IMG/VR virus record: IMGVR_UViG_3300017613_001359
Location: 1 to 63,551 of that record
DNA length: 63,551 bases
Source: a virus
Reading direction: 5' to 3' (one strand)
The position numbers were made by a program, and so were the translations under genes. This document shows, in pieces, positions 23,571 to 33,885 of this stretch. Under the pieces are notes generated by a model. That model did not search any database. It worked only from the letters and a program-made list of their open reading frames with translations, and was not told the DNA's origin. How positions within the stretch are numbered: position 1 is the first letter of the stretch; each line of letters begins with the position of its first letter.

Positions 23571-24043
23571 TGAGGTATTTGGATTACTTATCCGAGCAAG
23601 AAAGATATACCAACTGGGTAAACTATACACCAGAATCACTTAAGTCTGATTTTGCTGAGTATAAAAAGAAAGAAGATATGAAATGGAAAACACGTGCTCA
23701 GTCAATAGGAGCTAGGTTTCCTTTGTTTAAAGGATTTCCTGAATTTACTCAAGCACTTAAAAAGGCCAAAGTGAAAAAGTTATTCCAAGGTGAGGCTGAA
23801 AGGATAGGTAACGTAGCACTTAACAGTGACATACCGGGTGTAAAAAGTATGGTAAGTGTTTATCAACGACCAAGAGATGTAGATAGAATAGTTAAAGGAT
23901 TTGAATCTAATGCTAAAATGCCAATTCCTATTATATTAAAAGGTAAAAAGGGTGAATTTATAATGGCTGGTAATACAAGATTAAACGTAGCCTATATAAT
24001 GAATCTTTTACCACAAGTACTTGTATTAGACGTGAGTGAATAA
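23570..24043 (+). CDS. Tagged ParB-like-fold protein
   Basis: 157 residues. It begins MRYLDYLSE (L-S-E). The C-terminal half holds MPIPIILKGKKGEFIMAGNTR, then LNVAYI and VLVLDV, which is the ParB/sulfiredoxin-like core (P-x-I-L-x-G, G-N-T/H-R, then a hydrophobic strand). A second, unrelated protein with this core is at 9720-10781. Some ParB-like folds are nucleases, others phosphotransferases. With the packaging-type tag it could be an injected nuclease. This is inference. Confidence 0.6.
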   Translation: MRYLDYLSEQERYTNWVNYTPESLKSDFAEYKKKEDMKWKTRAQSIGARFPLFKGFPEFTQALKKAKVKKLFQGEAERIGNVALNSDIPGVKSMVSVYQRPRDVDRIVKGFESNAKMPIPIILKGKKGEFIMAGNTRLNVAYIMNLLPQVLVLDVSE

Positions 24044-24546
24044 TGGCAATAAGAAGACAATATAAAAAGAAGTATAAAGGTGTAATGATGGAAACTGGCC
24101 ACTTTTATACTTTCAAATATCAAGCATGGGAGAATGATCCACATCCTACAATCATTCTTATGTACGCTTTAGAAGGAACCCATCCAACTACCGGACATCA
24201 ATGGAGATTCTTTCAAGGAATTAATTTCACTTACATTCCAAGATCAGTTAGAAAAAGATTTGTAAATGACTGGATGAAACTTTTACAATCATCTACAAAT
24301 ACAAAATTTACATGGGAGTTAGTAAAGAGAAAGTACCCATGGCTAAAAGTAGCAGTAAGAAGATATTTTTTTAAACCAAGCTATTATATAAAAAGCTTAG
24401 AGGAAGTACCATTAGATCAAGTAAATAAGGTTGTTATTTCTACATGGCATAAAGATTTCAGTAAGAAAGTAAAGACAACATTGATAAATAAATTCAGGAA
24501 TGTTATGAGAAATAGGGGCAGAGCAAAAAAACCCAGGAGAAAGTAA
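24043..24546 (+). CDS. Virion-associated protein of a T4-like conserved family
   Basis: 167 residues, strongly basic. It shows ETGHFYTFKYQAW, a turn with P-T-I-I-L, F-F-Q-G-I-N-F-T-Y-I-P and R-S-V-R-K-R-F-V. This resembles the short basic protein seen near head genes of many T4-like marine phages (pattern G-x-x-Y-x-F-x-Y and G-x-N-x-x-Y-x-P-x-x-x-R). I do not know its function for certain; a head, neck or DNA-end role is a guess. Coupled to its neighbours by TAATG and AAATG spacing. Confidence 0.5.
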   Translation: MAIRRQYKKKYKGVMMETGHFYTFKYQAWENDPHPTIILMYALEGTHPTTGHQWRFFQGINFTYIPRSVRKRFVNDWMKLLQSSTNTKFTWELVKRKYPWLKVAVRRYFFKPSYYIKSLEEVPLDQVNKVVISTWHKDFSKKVKTTLINKFRNVMRNRGRAKKPRRK

Positions 24547-24855
24547 ATGGCAGATAGAACTTATCAAGAACTAAACATAAATGAGATAAGAGCAATTCAA
24601 TTAATTATTGAAGATAATGATGGTGTAGACTTTGCTCCAAGCGCCGCCTACGTTACAATAAAAGACAAACTAGGCAATACAAAAGTACCAAGACAACCTG
24701 CCTTTACTATTAATAATTCGGTTTCAACAATTGTTGGTTCAATGACTACAAGTGCGGCAGGATACTATAATGTGATATGGGAACTATATAAAAGTGGATA
24801 TACTTACAATCACTGTACAGAATTAGAAGTTATACCACTTTGCTTAGGAGATTAA
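24547..24855 (+). CDS. Small beta-rich structural protein
   Basis: 102 residues with alternating strands (AAYVTIKDKLGNTKV, VSTIVGSMTTSAAGYYNVIW). This is the pattern of small immunoglobulin-like or fibre-adaptor domains in phages. It directly precedes the fibre genes. The fibre-attachment role is inferred from position. Confidence 0.45.
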   Translation: MADRTYQELNINEIRAIQLIIEDNDGVDFAPSAAYVTIKDKLGNTKVPRQPAFTINNSVSTIVGSMTTSAAGYYNVIWELYKSGYTYNHCTELEVIPLCLGD

Positions 24856-24856
24856 A

Positions 24857-24982
24857 ATGCCAAGACTAATTTTCTACAACAACACAGAAATTTTATATTT
24901 TGAAATAGAGACAATGGATGAAGCATGGCCACAGTATAAACTAGTACTTGACTTCATCTTAGGTCACGGAGGAGTATTCTAA
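24857..24982 (+). CDS. 41-residue protein before the giant fibre gene
   Basis: An open frame from ATG 24857 to TAA 24982, with AGGAGA upstream, beginning MPRLIFYNNTEILYFEIE. Its end carries the GGAGG used by the fibre gene, whose ATG follows immediately. Tight packing and ribosome site support it. The function is unknown. Confidence 0.6.
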   Translation: MPRLIFYNNTEILYFEIETMDEAWPQYKLVLDFILGHGGVF

Positions 24983-27900
24983 ATGGCTCGTTATAAACTT
25001 CAAGGCAGAGCTAGAGATACTTGGGGAAACGCAATATCAGATTTAGATATTTATATCTATGTAGCCGGAACCAATAGACTTCAAACTGCCATAGTATACA
25101 CTAGCAACACTTCAACCACACCGCTTTCAGCGGCACCACAATTATCAAGTGATAGTTATGGTACATTCAAATTTTGGGTAGATGATACTGATTATGTAGC
25201 ATCAACTACAAAATTTGATATTTACGCCGATGGACTAGAGTATACTTATATTGATATATTTAATATCAAACATCATGGAACTATGGGAGGACTTAAGTTT
25301 GACGATCACCCAAGGTATCCATCTGTATCAGCGGCTGAAGTTATTACAGGAGCATGGAACTTTACTATCCCACCATGTGGTAATGCTCCATCCGCAGGAA
25401 AGCACTTAGTAAATAAGGAATATGTAGATACATCAGTAGCAAGTATATCCGCTGGTGAGGGTTTAATAGAATCACCTGATAATGTTCTTAATGTAAACCC
25501 AGGTAATGGCATTGAAATACTATTCGATGCTGTTACAGTTAAACAAGATGAAGTAGATCATGGTAGTATTGGTGGTCTTGGGGACGACGATCATACACAG
25601 TACTCACGAGCAGATGGAACAAGAGCGTTCACTGGAACAGTTGGTGGTATATCACCAGTTGCTGATTCCGATTTAGTTACAAAATATTACTTAGATTCAA
25701 ATTTCCCATCTGCAGCAATTCCAAGTGCCGGTGGTCCGGTAGTTGTTACAAATAATTGGTATTTCACAGTTCCTGCAAGTGGTGTTTCACCATCCGCTGA
25801 TAACCACTTAGCAATAAAACAATATGTAGATAATGCAGTACTAAGCGTTTCTGCAGGTGGCGGTCTTATAGAACCAACACCAAATACATTTGCAGTCAAT
25901 CCAGATAATACAACAATTCAAATAACATCCGATGAAGTAACAGTAATACAAGGTGGATTAGACCACGTAAATATACAAAGTATTGGAACAAATACTCACG
26001 CACAAATTGACTCTACCCTATCAAGTATAGAGTCAAGTGCGGCTGATATAAACACAACTCTGAACGATCATATTGCTTCGGCTTCTGTTCATGTTTCACA
26101 GACTTATATTGACTCAGCCGATGCCTCTACTTTAGCTTCTGCTAATTCTTATACTGATACGGCCTCTGCTAACTTACAGTCATATGCCGATGCAGGCGAT
26201 GCGGCTACTTTAGCTTCTGCTAATTCTTATACTGATACGGCCTCTGCTAACTTACAGTCATATGCCGATGCAGGCGATGCGGCTACCTTAGCCTCAGCTA
26301 GTTCATACGCTGATGCTACCTCAGCTAATGCCCTATTCCAAGCCAATCAATATACAGATTTACAAGTAGTATCAGTAAGTGCTTCTGTTGCCGCTGATTA
26401 TCTAAGACAAGATGGAACAACTCCTCTTGAAGGAGATTGGGATGTTGGTCCTCATACAATTACAGTTGGTGGTGATGTTCATATTTCAGGATCACTTTAT
26501 ACTTCAGGTGCTTCTATTTACACTTCAGCAATTCATCCACTTACAAGCCCATCTGCCGCTATAGCAATTACAGATGGTGGACCAGTAGAGCTTTACTATG
26601 ATGGTGCTAAAGCTCTTGAAACAACCGCAGACGGTGTAACTGTTTATGCAGATTCAGGTGAAGGTCTTGACTTTCACTGCAGTGTATCTGGATATAATGA
26701 AATAATATCAACAGAAAATTCTCAACAGCTCCATCTTAAAGTGAGAGATTCATCTGGTGTTGAGAAACATTCATTACTTCTAAACCCAGAAGGATCAGTC
26801 GTTGGATATCACGATGGATTACAGGCATTTGTAACTGAGGTCGGAGGATTTAGGGTTTACGGTAGCACAACCGGATATAATTGCCAGTTACACTTTGGCG
26901 CAACTACTTTCCGAGTTAAAAACAACAGTGGTGATGCAGTACAGATATTGGGTGCGGGTGATACTAGTCTATCCCTTTTTAATAATGCGGCTGGATATTA
27001 CAGATTCTACCATGACACAGATAACGACCATGTAGGATTTAGTCTTAGCTATCCAGATGCTCTACTAGAGAATATTGCGCCTAGTGGATCATGGGAAATC
27101 AGTAGTAATAATAATTCAAACACCCCAACGACAGTTTTCAGAGGTGATCCAGAAGGATCAGCCGAACTTTACTATGCTGGTAATAAAGTAGCTGAAACAA
27201 CAGAAAATGGTTTTACAATAACTACATCTGGTGGTACGAATGTAGCTGTGTTTACTGACAGCACATGCCAACTTTATGATGATGGTGTGGAACATTTCGC
27301 CACAGAGTCATATGGTGCTTCTTTTAAAGGCAGTACCAATCCATTACAAGTAAGAGATAACGGATCAGTTGGAAATTGGTCTCTTAATAACTTAACTCAT
27401 GGTGGTACATTTACTTTATCAGGAGAAAACACATCTGGTGTTGCTACCACCGGACTTATTTTTGACCCAGATGGATCAACAAGCATTTACCATGAGGGTG
27501 AAAAAACACTTTCAACAATTGAGACTATTACTGGAACCACAGGTATTTCAATATTTGGTCCTAGTGGAACCGGTCAAACAGATTTACATCAAGCAATAGG
27601 TCAGGCAGATTTTGCTATTGACAATAAAGTTGAGGAAGGTTGGATTTTCTTAAATGGTACTAACACATCATCAGCAACAAGATCAATGTTAACAGGTGAT
27701 CCAGATGGTGAAGTAAGAATGTATCATCCTGGCACCAATACTTTAGTCCTTAAAAGTCAATCAAAAGGTATTTTAACAGGAAGCTCACAAAATATTGCTA
27801 TCCTTTCAGAAACAGGATACGCTTCAATTTATAATACTGGTCATGGTGATAGTATAAGATTGACAGGTGAGAATGGTTCTGGTACACCTACAATATTATT

Positions 27901-30625
27901 TGAAGGTGATCCAGACGGAGCGGCTGAACTTTATCATGGTGGTAGTAAAGTAGCTGAAACAACTGAAAATGGTTTTACAGTAACTACATCAGCCGGTGTA
28001 GACTTGGCAGTATTTGATGTAGATAGCCAGGTAATTGGTAATAATTTCCAATTACTTGATATTGATCCAGTCAATAGTACTACTGAACTTGGATATACAA
28101 ATAATACATCGTTTAAAACAGATTCATCTGTACCCGAAGCAGTAATAAATGTTAATGCAGCCGAATTATTAAATATTCAACCAAATAGACATATACTTGG
28201 TAGATCAGATCAAGCAAGAGTAGATATTTCCTCTAGCGGAACAACCTTTGTTAGATTATATAGTAATGGAAGTACTCTGGCAGTTGATGCGGGCAATGAT
28301 GGTGTCAAATTAGAAAAAGGTGTTAGAGTTGATGAATTTTCTAATGACTCTACTATGAGTGATGCGAGTCCTTCTGCGGTACCAACAGAATATGCAGTTA
28401 GAACTTTCGTTGAATCAGTTTCAGCCGCAAGGGATGAACACAATGAGTTAAAGAATATTCAAGGTGGTATTCCATCAGCTAGTGAGTACTATCACTTAGA
28501 CGCACAACTATATAATCAATTATCTTCAACAGCAACTGCAGTACTACTCTCTGGTGGTATTGATGTTGATGGTCATTCAGCAATTGGTAATAATGCTGAT
28601 ATAGATTTTGGTATTCCGGGATTAGGTTATGGATTAGTTTTAAACGTAGATGAAAACTTTGACTCTTCTTACACTAACCTTGCTTCTGGTATTTACTTAA
28701 ATATAGATAATGCAGCCAATGATGCAGGAGCTATTTCTGTTGGAGTATCCTCCACAGTTCAAAATGGTACTTCAACTCTACATGATTGGATAGCAGGATC
28801 ATCTAACTTTGCCAACTCAACTGCTGCAAGTGCTTCAATTACTAGCATCCTTGGTACTACTAATAGAGCTGGAGTAACTGGAAACAACTCAACTATCACA
28901 AATATGATTGGTGGTGATTTTGATGTAGTTACTGCTTCTGGTATGGTTAACCTTTCAATTACCGATATGATTGGTGGTCGATTCCAGATTTTAAAAGCAC
29001 CTGGTAGTGGTGAAACTAACATTACTAATGGTTACGGTGCTTTAATTAAAACACCTGGTTATACTTCATCAGGAACAACAACTAATCTATATGGTTTATA
29101 TATTGAAGATCAATCTACTGTTGGTTTTGCTAATGACTATAACTTCTACTCCGCCGGTGCTAATTCAGAAAATAAATTTGAAGGCAACGTTGATATAGAT
29201 GGAACTCTTGGAGTTGATTCTATTGATTCAACATCTTTAGCTATAAGCGGAGATGTTCATTTAACTGGTTCACTTTATACTTCTGGTGCTTCTGTTTACA
29301 CTTCAGCAATTCATCCACTTAGCTCTGAAATTGTTATTGGAGAATCAACTGGAACTAATTTACTAATTGACTCTGCTAATAAAGAAGCTACAATTATACT
29401 GGACGGTGAAGATACTTCCGATTCAGTCTTTCATACAGAACCAGCTAGTGGATCAGAATCATATAACTGGATTGGTGTTTTAGGAAATCAATTATATTGG
29501 TCTACGGATAGCACTGGTAGTAATGACTTCCACATCGACCTTAATGATGATAATATCCTCCGTGGTGATCCTACTGGCGCATTAGAACTTTATTATGCGG
29601 GTAGTAAAGTAGTAGAAACAATATCTACTGGTATATCTATCACAGATGGCGTAGCAACTCCTGCTACAATTGATTTTTCAGGTGATAATCTGAGAATAAA
29701 AAATAATGCCGCTGGTGGTGATTTTGCTGTCCTTACAAGAAATACGGCAAACGACACCGACTATACCAGAATATCAATGGACGGAGACGCCGGAATGACT
29801 TTCTATTATGGTGGGTCCACTGTCTCTAATTCAAAGATTCAAATAACACTTGCTGGCTTAGCTGTATATGGTGCAAATACAGGAGCACAAGGTAACTTCT
29901 CATTCTCTGGTAATGACTTATATATCGACAACCTTGTCGATGGCGCAGATATTTATATGAGGGGTCAAGTTGCAACCGATACATACCAGACGATCTTTAA
30001 AGGTGCTCCAGACGGTGCCGCTGAACTTTACTATAATAATAATAAAGTATTTGAAACTTCCGCAACAGGAATAAAAACAGGAAGCGACCTTTCTACTTTT
30101 ACTATTGAAACTACTGCCGGATGGGCTGGAATAAAAATCAAATCTACTGGTAATGTTGATTTTCATTATGAAAATGTCAAGGTACTTTCTACAACAGCCA
30201 AAGGATTGCAATGGGCGCTTACTTCACCTTTTGAAATTACAAATTATACTGGATGGACTGGAGTAGCTATAACTTCTGCTGGTGCCGCAGAGCTATATTA
30301 TAATGATGACAAGAAATTCGAAACAACCTCAACAGGTGCAGAAGTAACAGGTGATTTAGAGTACTTAAATATAAGTACTGCAACTGCTCAAGCAACAGCC
30401 TCAAATGCCGATGTAATACTAGCAGATGGAACAGGTGGATCATTCACAGTTTATCTAACAGAAAAAGACAGAGCAATAATCAGAGTCAAGAAAATTGACT
30501 CAAGCAACACAATAACAATACAAGGTCTATCAGGAACAATTGATGGATCAGCAAATAAGACTTTAACAGTTCAATATGAATCAATGACATTCGTTAGTGA
30601 TGGAAGTAATTGGTACATAGTATAA
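24983..30625 (+). CDS. Giant repetitive tail fibre protein
   Basis: 1880 residues. The first 110 residues are an attachment-type domain (beta-rich, ending HHGTMGGLKFDDHPRY). There follow collagen-like and helical linkers (A-D-A-G-D-A-A-T-L-A-S-A), then about eight copies of a GDPDGAAELYYGG-x-KV-x-ET-type shaft repeat, for example near 26585, 27145, 27905, 29565, 30000 and 30280. A SLYTSGASxYTSAIHPL block occurs at about 26490 and 29270. The C-terminal 80 residues form a beta tip. No S74 chaperone is visible. It very likely makes the long receptor-binding fibre. Confidence 0.9.
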   Translation: MARYKLQGRARDTWGNAISDLDIYIYVAGTNRLQTAIVYTSNTSTTPLSAAPQLSSDSYGTFKFWVDDTDYVASTTKFDIYADGLEYTYIDIFNIKHHGTMGGLKFDDHPRYPSVSAAEVITGAWNFTIPPCGNAPSAGKHLVNKEYVDTSVASISAGEGLIESPDNVLNVNPGNGIEILFDAVTVKQDEVDHGSIGGLGDDDHTQYSRADGTRAFTGTVGGISPVADSDLVTKYYLDSNFPSAAIPSAGGPVVVTNNWYFTVPASGVSPSADNHLAIKQYVDNAVLSVSAGGGLIEPTPNTFAVNPDNTTIQITSDEVTVIQGGLDHVNIQSIGTNTHAQIDSTLSSIESSAADINTTLNDHIASASVHVSQTYIDSADASTLASANSYTDTASANLQSYADAGDAATLASANSYTDTASANLQSYADAGDAATLASASSYADATSANALFQANQYTDLQVVSVSASVAADYLRQDGTTPLEGDWDVGPHTITVGGDVHISGSLYTSGASIYTSAIHPLTSPSAAIAITDGGPVELYYDGAKALETTADGVTVYADSGEGLDFHCSVSGYNEIISTENSQQLHLKVRDSSGVEKHSLLLNPEGSVVGYHDGLQAFVTEVGGFRVYGSTTGYNCQLHFGATTFRVKNNSGDAVQILGAGDTSLSLFNNAAGYYRFYHDTDNDHVGFSLSYPDALLENIAPSGSWEISSNNNSNTPTTVFRGDPEGSAELYYAGNKVAETTENGFTITTSGGTNVAVFTDSTCQLYDDGVEHFATESYGASFKGSTNPLQVRDNGSVGNWSLNNLTHGGTFTLSGENTSGVATTGLIFDPDGSTSIYHEGEKTLSTIETITGTTGISIFGPSGTGQTDLHQAIGQADFAIDNKVEEGWIFLNGTNTSSATRSMLTGDPDGEVRMYHPGTNTLVLKSQSKGILTGSSQNIAILSETGYASIYNTGHGDSIRLTGENGSGTPTILFEGDPDGAAELYHGGSKVAETTENGFTVTTSAGVDLAVFDVDSQVIGNNFQLLDIDPVNSTTELGYTNNTSFKTDSSVPEAVINVNAAELLNIQPNRHILGRSDQARVDISSSGTTFVRLYSNGSTLAVDAGNDGVKLEKGVRVDEFSNDSTMSDASPSAVPTEYAVRTFVESVSAARDEHNELKNIQGGIPSASEYYHLDAQLYNQLSSTATAVLLSGGIDVDGHSAIGNNADIDFGIPGLGYGLVLNVDENFDSSYTNLASGIYLNIDNAANDAGAISVGVSSTVQNGTSTLHDWIAGSSNFANSTAASASITSILGTTNRAGVTGNNSTITNMIGGDFDVVTASGMVNLSITDMIGGRFQILKAPGSGETNITNGYGALIKTPGYTSSGTTTNLYGLYIEDQSTVGFANDYNFYSAGANSENKFEGNVDIDGTLGVDSIDSTSLAISGDVHLTGSLYTSGASVYTSAIHPLSSEIVIGESTGTNLLIDSANKEATIILDGEDTSDSVFHTEPASGSESYNWIGVLGNQLYWSTDSTGSNDFHIDLNDDNILRGDPTGALELYYAGSKVVETISTGISITDGVATPATIDFSGDNLRIKNNAAGGDFAVLTRNTANDTDYTRISMDGDAGMTFYYGGSTVSNSKIQITLAGLAVYGANTGAQGNFSFSGNDLYIDNLVDGADIYMRGQVATDTYQTIFKGAPDGAAELYYNNNKVFETSATGIKTGSDLSTFTIETTAGWAGIKIKSTGNVDFHYENVKVLSTTAKGLQWALTSPFEITNYTGWTGVAITSAGAAELYYNDDKKFETTSTGAEVTGDLEYLNISTATAQATASNADVILADGTGGSFTVYLTEKDRAIIRVKKIDSSNTITIQGLSGTIDGSANKTLTVQYESMTFVSDGSNWYIV
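26131..26286 (+). repeat. Two perfect 78-bp tandem repeats inside the fibre gene
   Basis: Copies at 26131-26208 and 26209-26286 are identical and in frame (26 codons). They encode the A-N-S-Y-T-D-T-A-S-A-N-L linker twice. Absence of synonymous change points to a recent duplication. Confidence 0.85.
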
Positions 30626-30637
30626 TGGAGGAATAGA

Positions 30638-32026
30638 ATGAGTTATAATCCAAGTTGGATAAAAGATGCAGAAAATGCATATATAGATAGTAGAACAGCA
30701 TTCACCAATGTTACTTCAGGCGCGGCTTTTCATCTTGCGCATCCAGTTGCTGCGCCACCATACGACGAAGGAACTCTATCATGGGATGGTGAAGATCATA
30801 CTTTAAGAATTTTCAATGATGTTTCTGCTATGGCTATACAAGTTGGTCAAGAAACAGTACTTCCAATTAGAAATGAAACTGGTTCACAAATTGACGATGG
30901 CACACCATTATATATATCAGGTGTAACTATTTCAGAAGGACAACCAAGAATACTAGTCGGTCTAGCTAAAGCGGATGACTCATTAACTTTAATAAACCCA
31001 ACAGTTGCTACACATGATATACCGGATAACACAGATGGGTATGGTACACTAACAGGATTTGTAAGAGATATTGATACTAGTGCTTTTATTGCGGGAGTTC
31101 CTTTATTTGTAAGCCCCGTTTCAGCGGGCGTAATGACTCAAACCCCACCATTATCTCCTGATAGACAAGCTATTATTGGTGTTCCTATGAACTCACATGC
31201 TACAAGCGGATCACTCTTTGTTAATCCTGCTTTACTAGCAGATAAAACACAAGTTATTGTTTATACAATGCCATTGACAGGTGTTGTTGATGATGTGGTA
31301 CCACTTACAGGTTCATTAAGATTAGAAGATACTGGTGCAACAGGTAGTGTAGCCTCTGAATGGGCTTTAAGTAATCAACATTTTTGGATGAATGTTAACT
31401 CAATTACAGGAAGTGGAACCGTTACTATATCGGGTTCTTCGCTTTCTGAATCCACTGCTGTAGTAGTTGAAGGAGATACTGAAACAATGACAGTTTCTAC
31501 AACTGGTGGATATCAATCAGACAAAAAATGGTGGGAAATTGGTAACATTGATATTCCCGTTGGAATCTCAGCAATCAATTATGACTATGGTGAAGTTGGA
31601 TATGTTGACTTAGGTAATAGAGATTTTGCAATATTAGGATATAGATGTGAAGCAGTATCTGCTGCTGATAATGCAGATTTTAATTTAATAATTCAGAAAG
31701 TTAAGGATAATGGAAGTAAAAAAGCGGAAATAGTTACACTGGAGGATATTGGAATAGACTCAGAAGGCGGCGGTGATGAAATTTCAGATAACCTTAGAAC
31801 CGGTGCGGATGATAGAAGTTTTGATCCAAAATCAGGTACTATTTGGCCTAATAATGCACAAATGGTTTTTAAACAGTTGGACTTCAAAGACTATTTTCAG
31901 AATGATGAGTTTAAATGTTTAGCTGAGAATAACGCTGAAGGATATATAATTAGAATTGAAGGTCAGGGTGGTGGAATATCAAAAGTTGACTTTATAATAA
32001 TTCACGTATATTTTCAGATACTATAA
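30638..32026 (+). CDS. Fibre/receptor-binding-type protein
   Basis: 462 residues, with a GGAGG start site 13 bases after the giant fibre gene. Residues 65-205 contain a repeat-like beta region (GTPLYISGV, GTLTGFVRDIDTS, GVPLFVSPVSAGVMT) of a kind found in phage fibre and collar proteins. The C-terminal 200 residues are a second beta domain. It was probably assembled with the 1880-residue fibre. Exact assignment is not possible. Confidence 0.65.
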   Translation: MSYNPSWIKDAENAYIDSRTAFTNVTSGAAFHLAHPVAAPPYDEGTLSWDGEDHTLRIFNDVSAMAIQVGQETVLPIRNETGSQIDDGTPLYISGVTISEGQPRILVGLAKADDSLTLINPTVATHDIPDNTDGYGTLTGFVRDIDTSAFIAGVPLFVSPVSAGVMTQTPPLSPDRQAIIGVPMNSHATSGSLFVNPALLADKTQVIVYTMPLTGVVDDVVPLTGSLRLEDTGATGSVASEWALSNQHFWMNVNSITGSGTVTISGSSLSESTAVVVEGDTETMTVSTTGGYQSDKKWWEIGNIDIPVGISAINYDYGEVGYVDLGNRDFAILGYRCEAVSAADNADFNLIIQKVKDNGSKKAEIVTLEDIGIDSEGGGDEISDNLRTGADDRSFDPKSGTIWPNNAQMVFKQLDFKDYFQNDEFKCLAENNAEGYIIRIEGQGGGISKVDFIIIHVYFQIL

Positions 32027-32034
32027 TATAAATA
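32027..32034 (+). promoter_or_regulatory. T4-type late promoter core TATAAATA before portal
   Basis: Exact octamer 27 bases before ATG 32062 and just after the fibre stop. It would open the head operon. Confidence 0.65.
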
Positions 32035-32061
32035 AATATGTTCGTGTAAAAGGAGAATGAA

Positions 32062-33639
32062 ATGGCAAAATGGTATAACCCCACAACTTGGGGTCAAAGC
32101 GATGACAGAGTTGACGAAGCTATGAAAGCTTTTGAAGACAAACCAAAACCAAAATTGAGAGATACTTTAGCTACAAGAGGTGAAGGTTGGGAAAATCTCA
32201 TGGATATTCCCGGTATTGGTCATGTAGGACTACAGTCATTCAATATGTTTTATAATACCTATATTAATAGGCAGTTTGAAAATGAAGTAGAAAGAATTTT
32301 TGAGTATAGAAACATGGCATATCAGACAGAAATATCTGACGTTGTAGAAGATGCCGTAAATGAATCAACCCAAGAGGACGACGATGGAAAAGTTTTTCAT
32401 CTTGAAATCATTGATAAAGAGCTAGAGAAAAACGAAAACATCGTTAACAATTTAAGAAAAGAATTTTATAAGCTCTTCGTTGAAAAGCTTGATATGCCAA
32501 ACTTTGTTTGGGAAGCTTTTTATAACTACATGGTAGACGGTAGAGTTTATTATGAAAGAATTATAGATTCAAGACATCCAAAAAATGGATTAATTGGAGT
32601 CAAAAGACTTCCATCTGAAACGATGGATTATATTTATGACCCACTAAGTGCTCAAGTACTATTATACATACAGTACTTAAAACCAAAACCTAAGAAACCT
32701 GCCACCGTAGAAGAAGCAAGAAAAAGACATGGGGATGACTTAATAATATTTGAGCCTAACCAGATTGGGTTTGTTAACTATGGTATTTTTGGATCAACAA
32801 AGTACAACATTTTCGGGTACCTTGAAAAAGCAAGAGTCCCATTTAACCAACTAAAATTACTAGAAACGTCCGTAATTATATATAGAATAGTAAGGTCGCC
32901 CGAGCGATTCGTTTTCAGAATTGATACAGGCAACATGCCAAGAGATAAGGCCCTAAAGTACGTAGAAAAAATCAAACAGAAAATGAGTAAAAAACAGACT
33001 TACGATCCTCGCTCGGGTACCCTTACTAACGAACCAGAAATTATGAGCATCCTTGAAAACTTTTACTTACCACAGTCCGCTGAAGGTAGAGGCAGTCAAA
33101 TTGAATCCATTGGTGGTTTCTCACCAGGCTTTACAGAGCTTGATGATATTTACTACTTCGCAAGGAAGCTCTATCGAGCATTGAAGTATCCGGCATCACG
33201 AATACAAGCCGCACAAGAAAGTAGATCAGCAGATGTTATTTTCAGTCAAGGTGATACCGGAACAATTTCAAGGGATGAAATCAAGTGGAGCAAGTTCCTT
33301 GAAAGACAACAGAAAAAATTCTGTAAAGATTTTACAGAAATGTTTTTACTTCATTTAGAATTTAAAGGTCTTAAAAAACAATATGATTTAGATGAAGAAA
33401 AAGTGAAAGTAGTAATGAATCCACCGTCGAGATATAAAGAACAAATGGATCAGAGCTTCTTAAGTACTCGATTCGATAACTACAGTCAATTAGCTGATAG
33501 AGAAGAAATGAGTAAGTCTTATCTTATGAGAAAATACTTGAAATGGGACGATGATGAAATCAGAGCCAACGTTGAAGGTATGAAGAAAGATAAAGAGCTA
33601 GGATTTAGAGAAGAAGAGGGAGGCGGAGGTTCGTGGTAA
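32062..33639 (+). CDS. 20: Portal vertex protein, T4 gp20-like
   Basis: 525 residues, matching T4 gp20 (524). Family features are visible: the N-terminal clip region with EFRNMAYQTEISDVVEDAVNE-type sequence, Y-N-Y-M-V-D-G-R-x-Y-Y-E-R-I-I-D, I-x-x-I-x-R-L-P-x-E, P-x-x-R-V-F-R-I-D-x-G-N-M, and a C-terminal SRSADVIFSQGDTGTISRDEI. It forms the 12-subunit ring through which DNA enters and leaves. First gene of the head set, followed by the gp67-like and gp21 genes in T4 order. AAGGAGA lies upstream. Confidence 0.92.
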   Translation: MAKWYNPTTWGQSDDRVDEAMKAFEDKPKPKLRDTLATRGEGWENLMDIPGIGHVGLQSFNMFYNTYINRQFENEVERIFEYRNMAYQTEISDVVEDAVNESTQEDDDGKVFHLEIIDKELEKNENIVNNLRKEFYKLFVEKLDMPNFVWEAFYNYMVDGRVYYERIIDSRHPKNGLIGVKRLPSETMDYIYDPLSAQVLLYIQYLKPKPKKPATVEEARKRHGDDLIIFEPNQIGFVNYGIFGSTKYNIFGYLEKARVPFNQLKLLETSVIIYRIVRSPERFVFRIDTGNMPRDKALKYVEKIKQKMSKKQTYDPRSGTLTNEPEIMSILENFYLPQSAEGRGSQIESIGGFSPGFTELDDIYYFARKLYRALKYPASRIQAAQESRSADVIFSQGDTGTISRDEIKWSKFLERQQKKFCKDFTEMFLLHLEFKGLKKQYDLDEEKVKVVMNPPSRYKEQMDQSFLSTRFDNYSQLADREEMSKSYLMRKYLKWDDDEIRANVEGMKKDKELGFREEEGGGGSW

Positions 33640-33653
33640 AACATTTAACATTA

Positions 33654-33661
33654 GATAAATA
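33654..33661 (+). promoter_or_regulatory. Variant late-promoter octamer GATAAATA
   Basis: It lies 20 bases before ATG 33682, between portal and gp67-like genes, within TTAGATAAATA. The same 11-base string occurs before the neck gene at 45170. Confidence 0.4.
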
Positions 33662-33681
33662 CAAAGGAGGAGAAAATTGTT

Positions 33682-33882
33682 ATGCCAGTAGATAATGAAC
33701 AAATTAAAAAAGCTTTAGATCATTTTGAGAATGATGAGTTTGTGGACGCTAAAGAAATTTTACAAAAGGAAATTCAGAAAGCAAAGAATGACCATTTAAA
33801 AAATAAGTTAGACCTCAAAGCCGATATTGATGCTGAAGTAGAAGCGCCAGCGGCAGAAAAAGAGGATGACACAGAGGAGTAA
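33682..33882 (+). CDS. 67: Prohead core protein, gp67-like
   Basis: 66 residues, acidic at the end (EKEDDTEE), with helix DEFVDAKEILQKEIQKAKND. T4 gene 67 lies in the same place between portal and protease and encodes a short acidic core protein. The assignment rests on size, charge and gene order. AAAGGAGGAG precedes the start. Confidence 0.7.
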   Translation: MPVDNEQIKKALDHFENDEFVDAKEILQKEIQKAKNDHLKNKLDLKADIDAEVEAPAAEKEDDTEE

Positions 33883-33885
33883 AAA

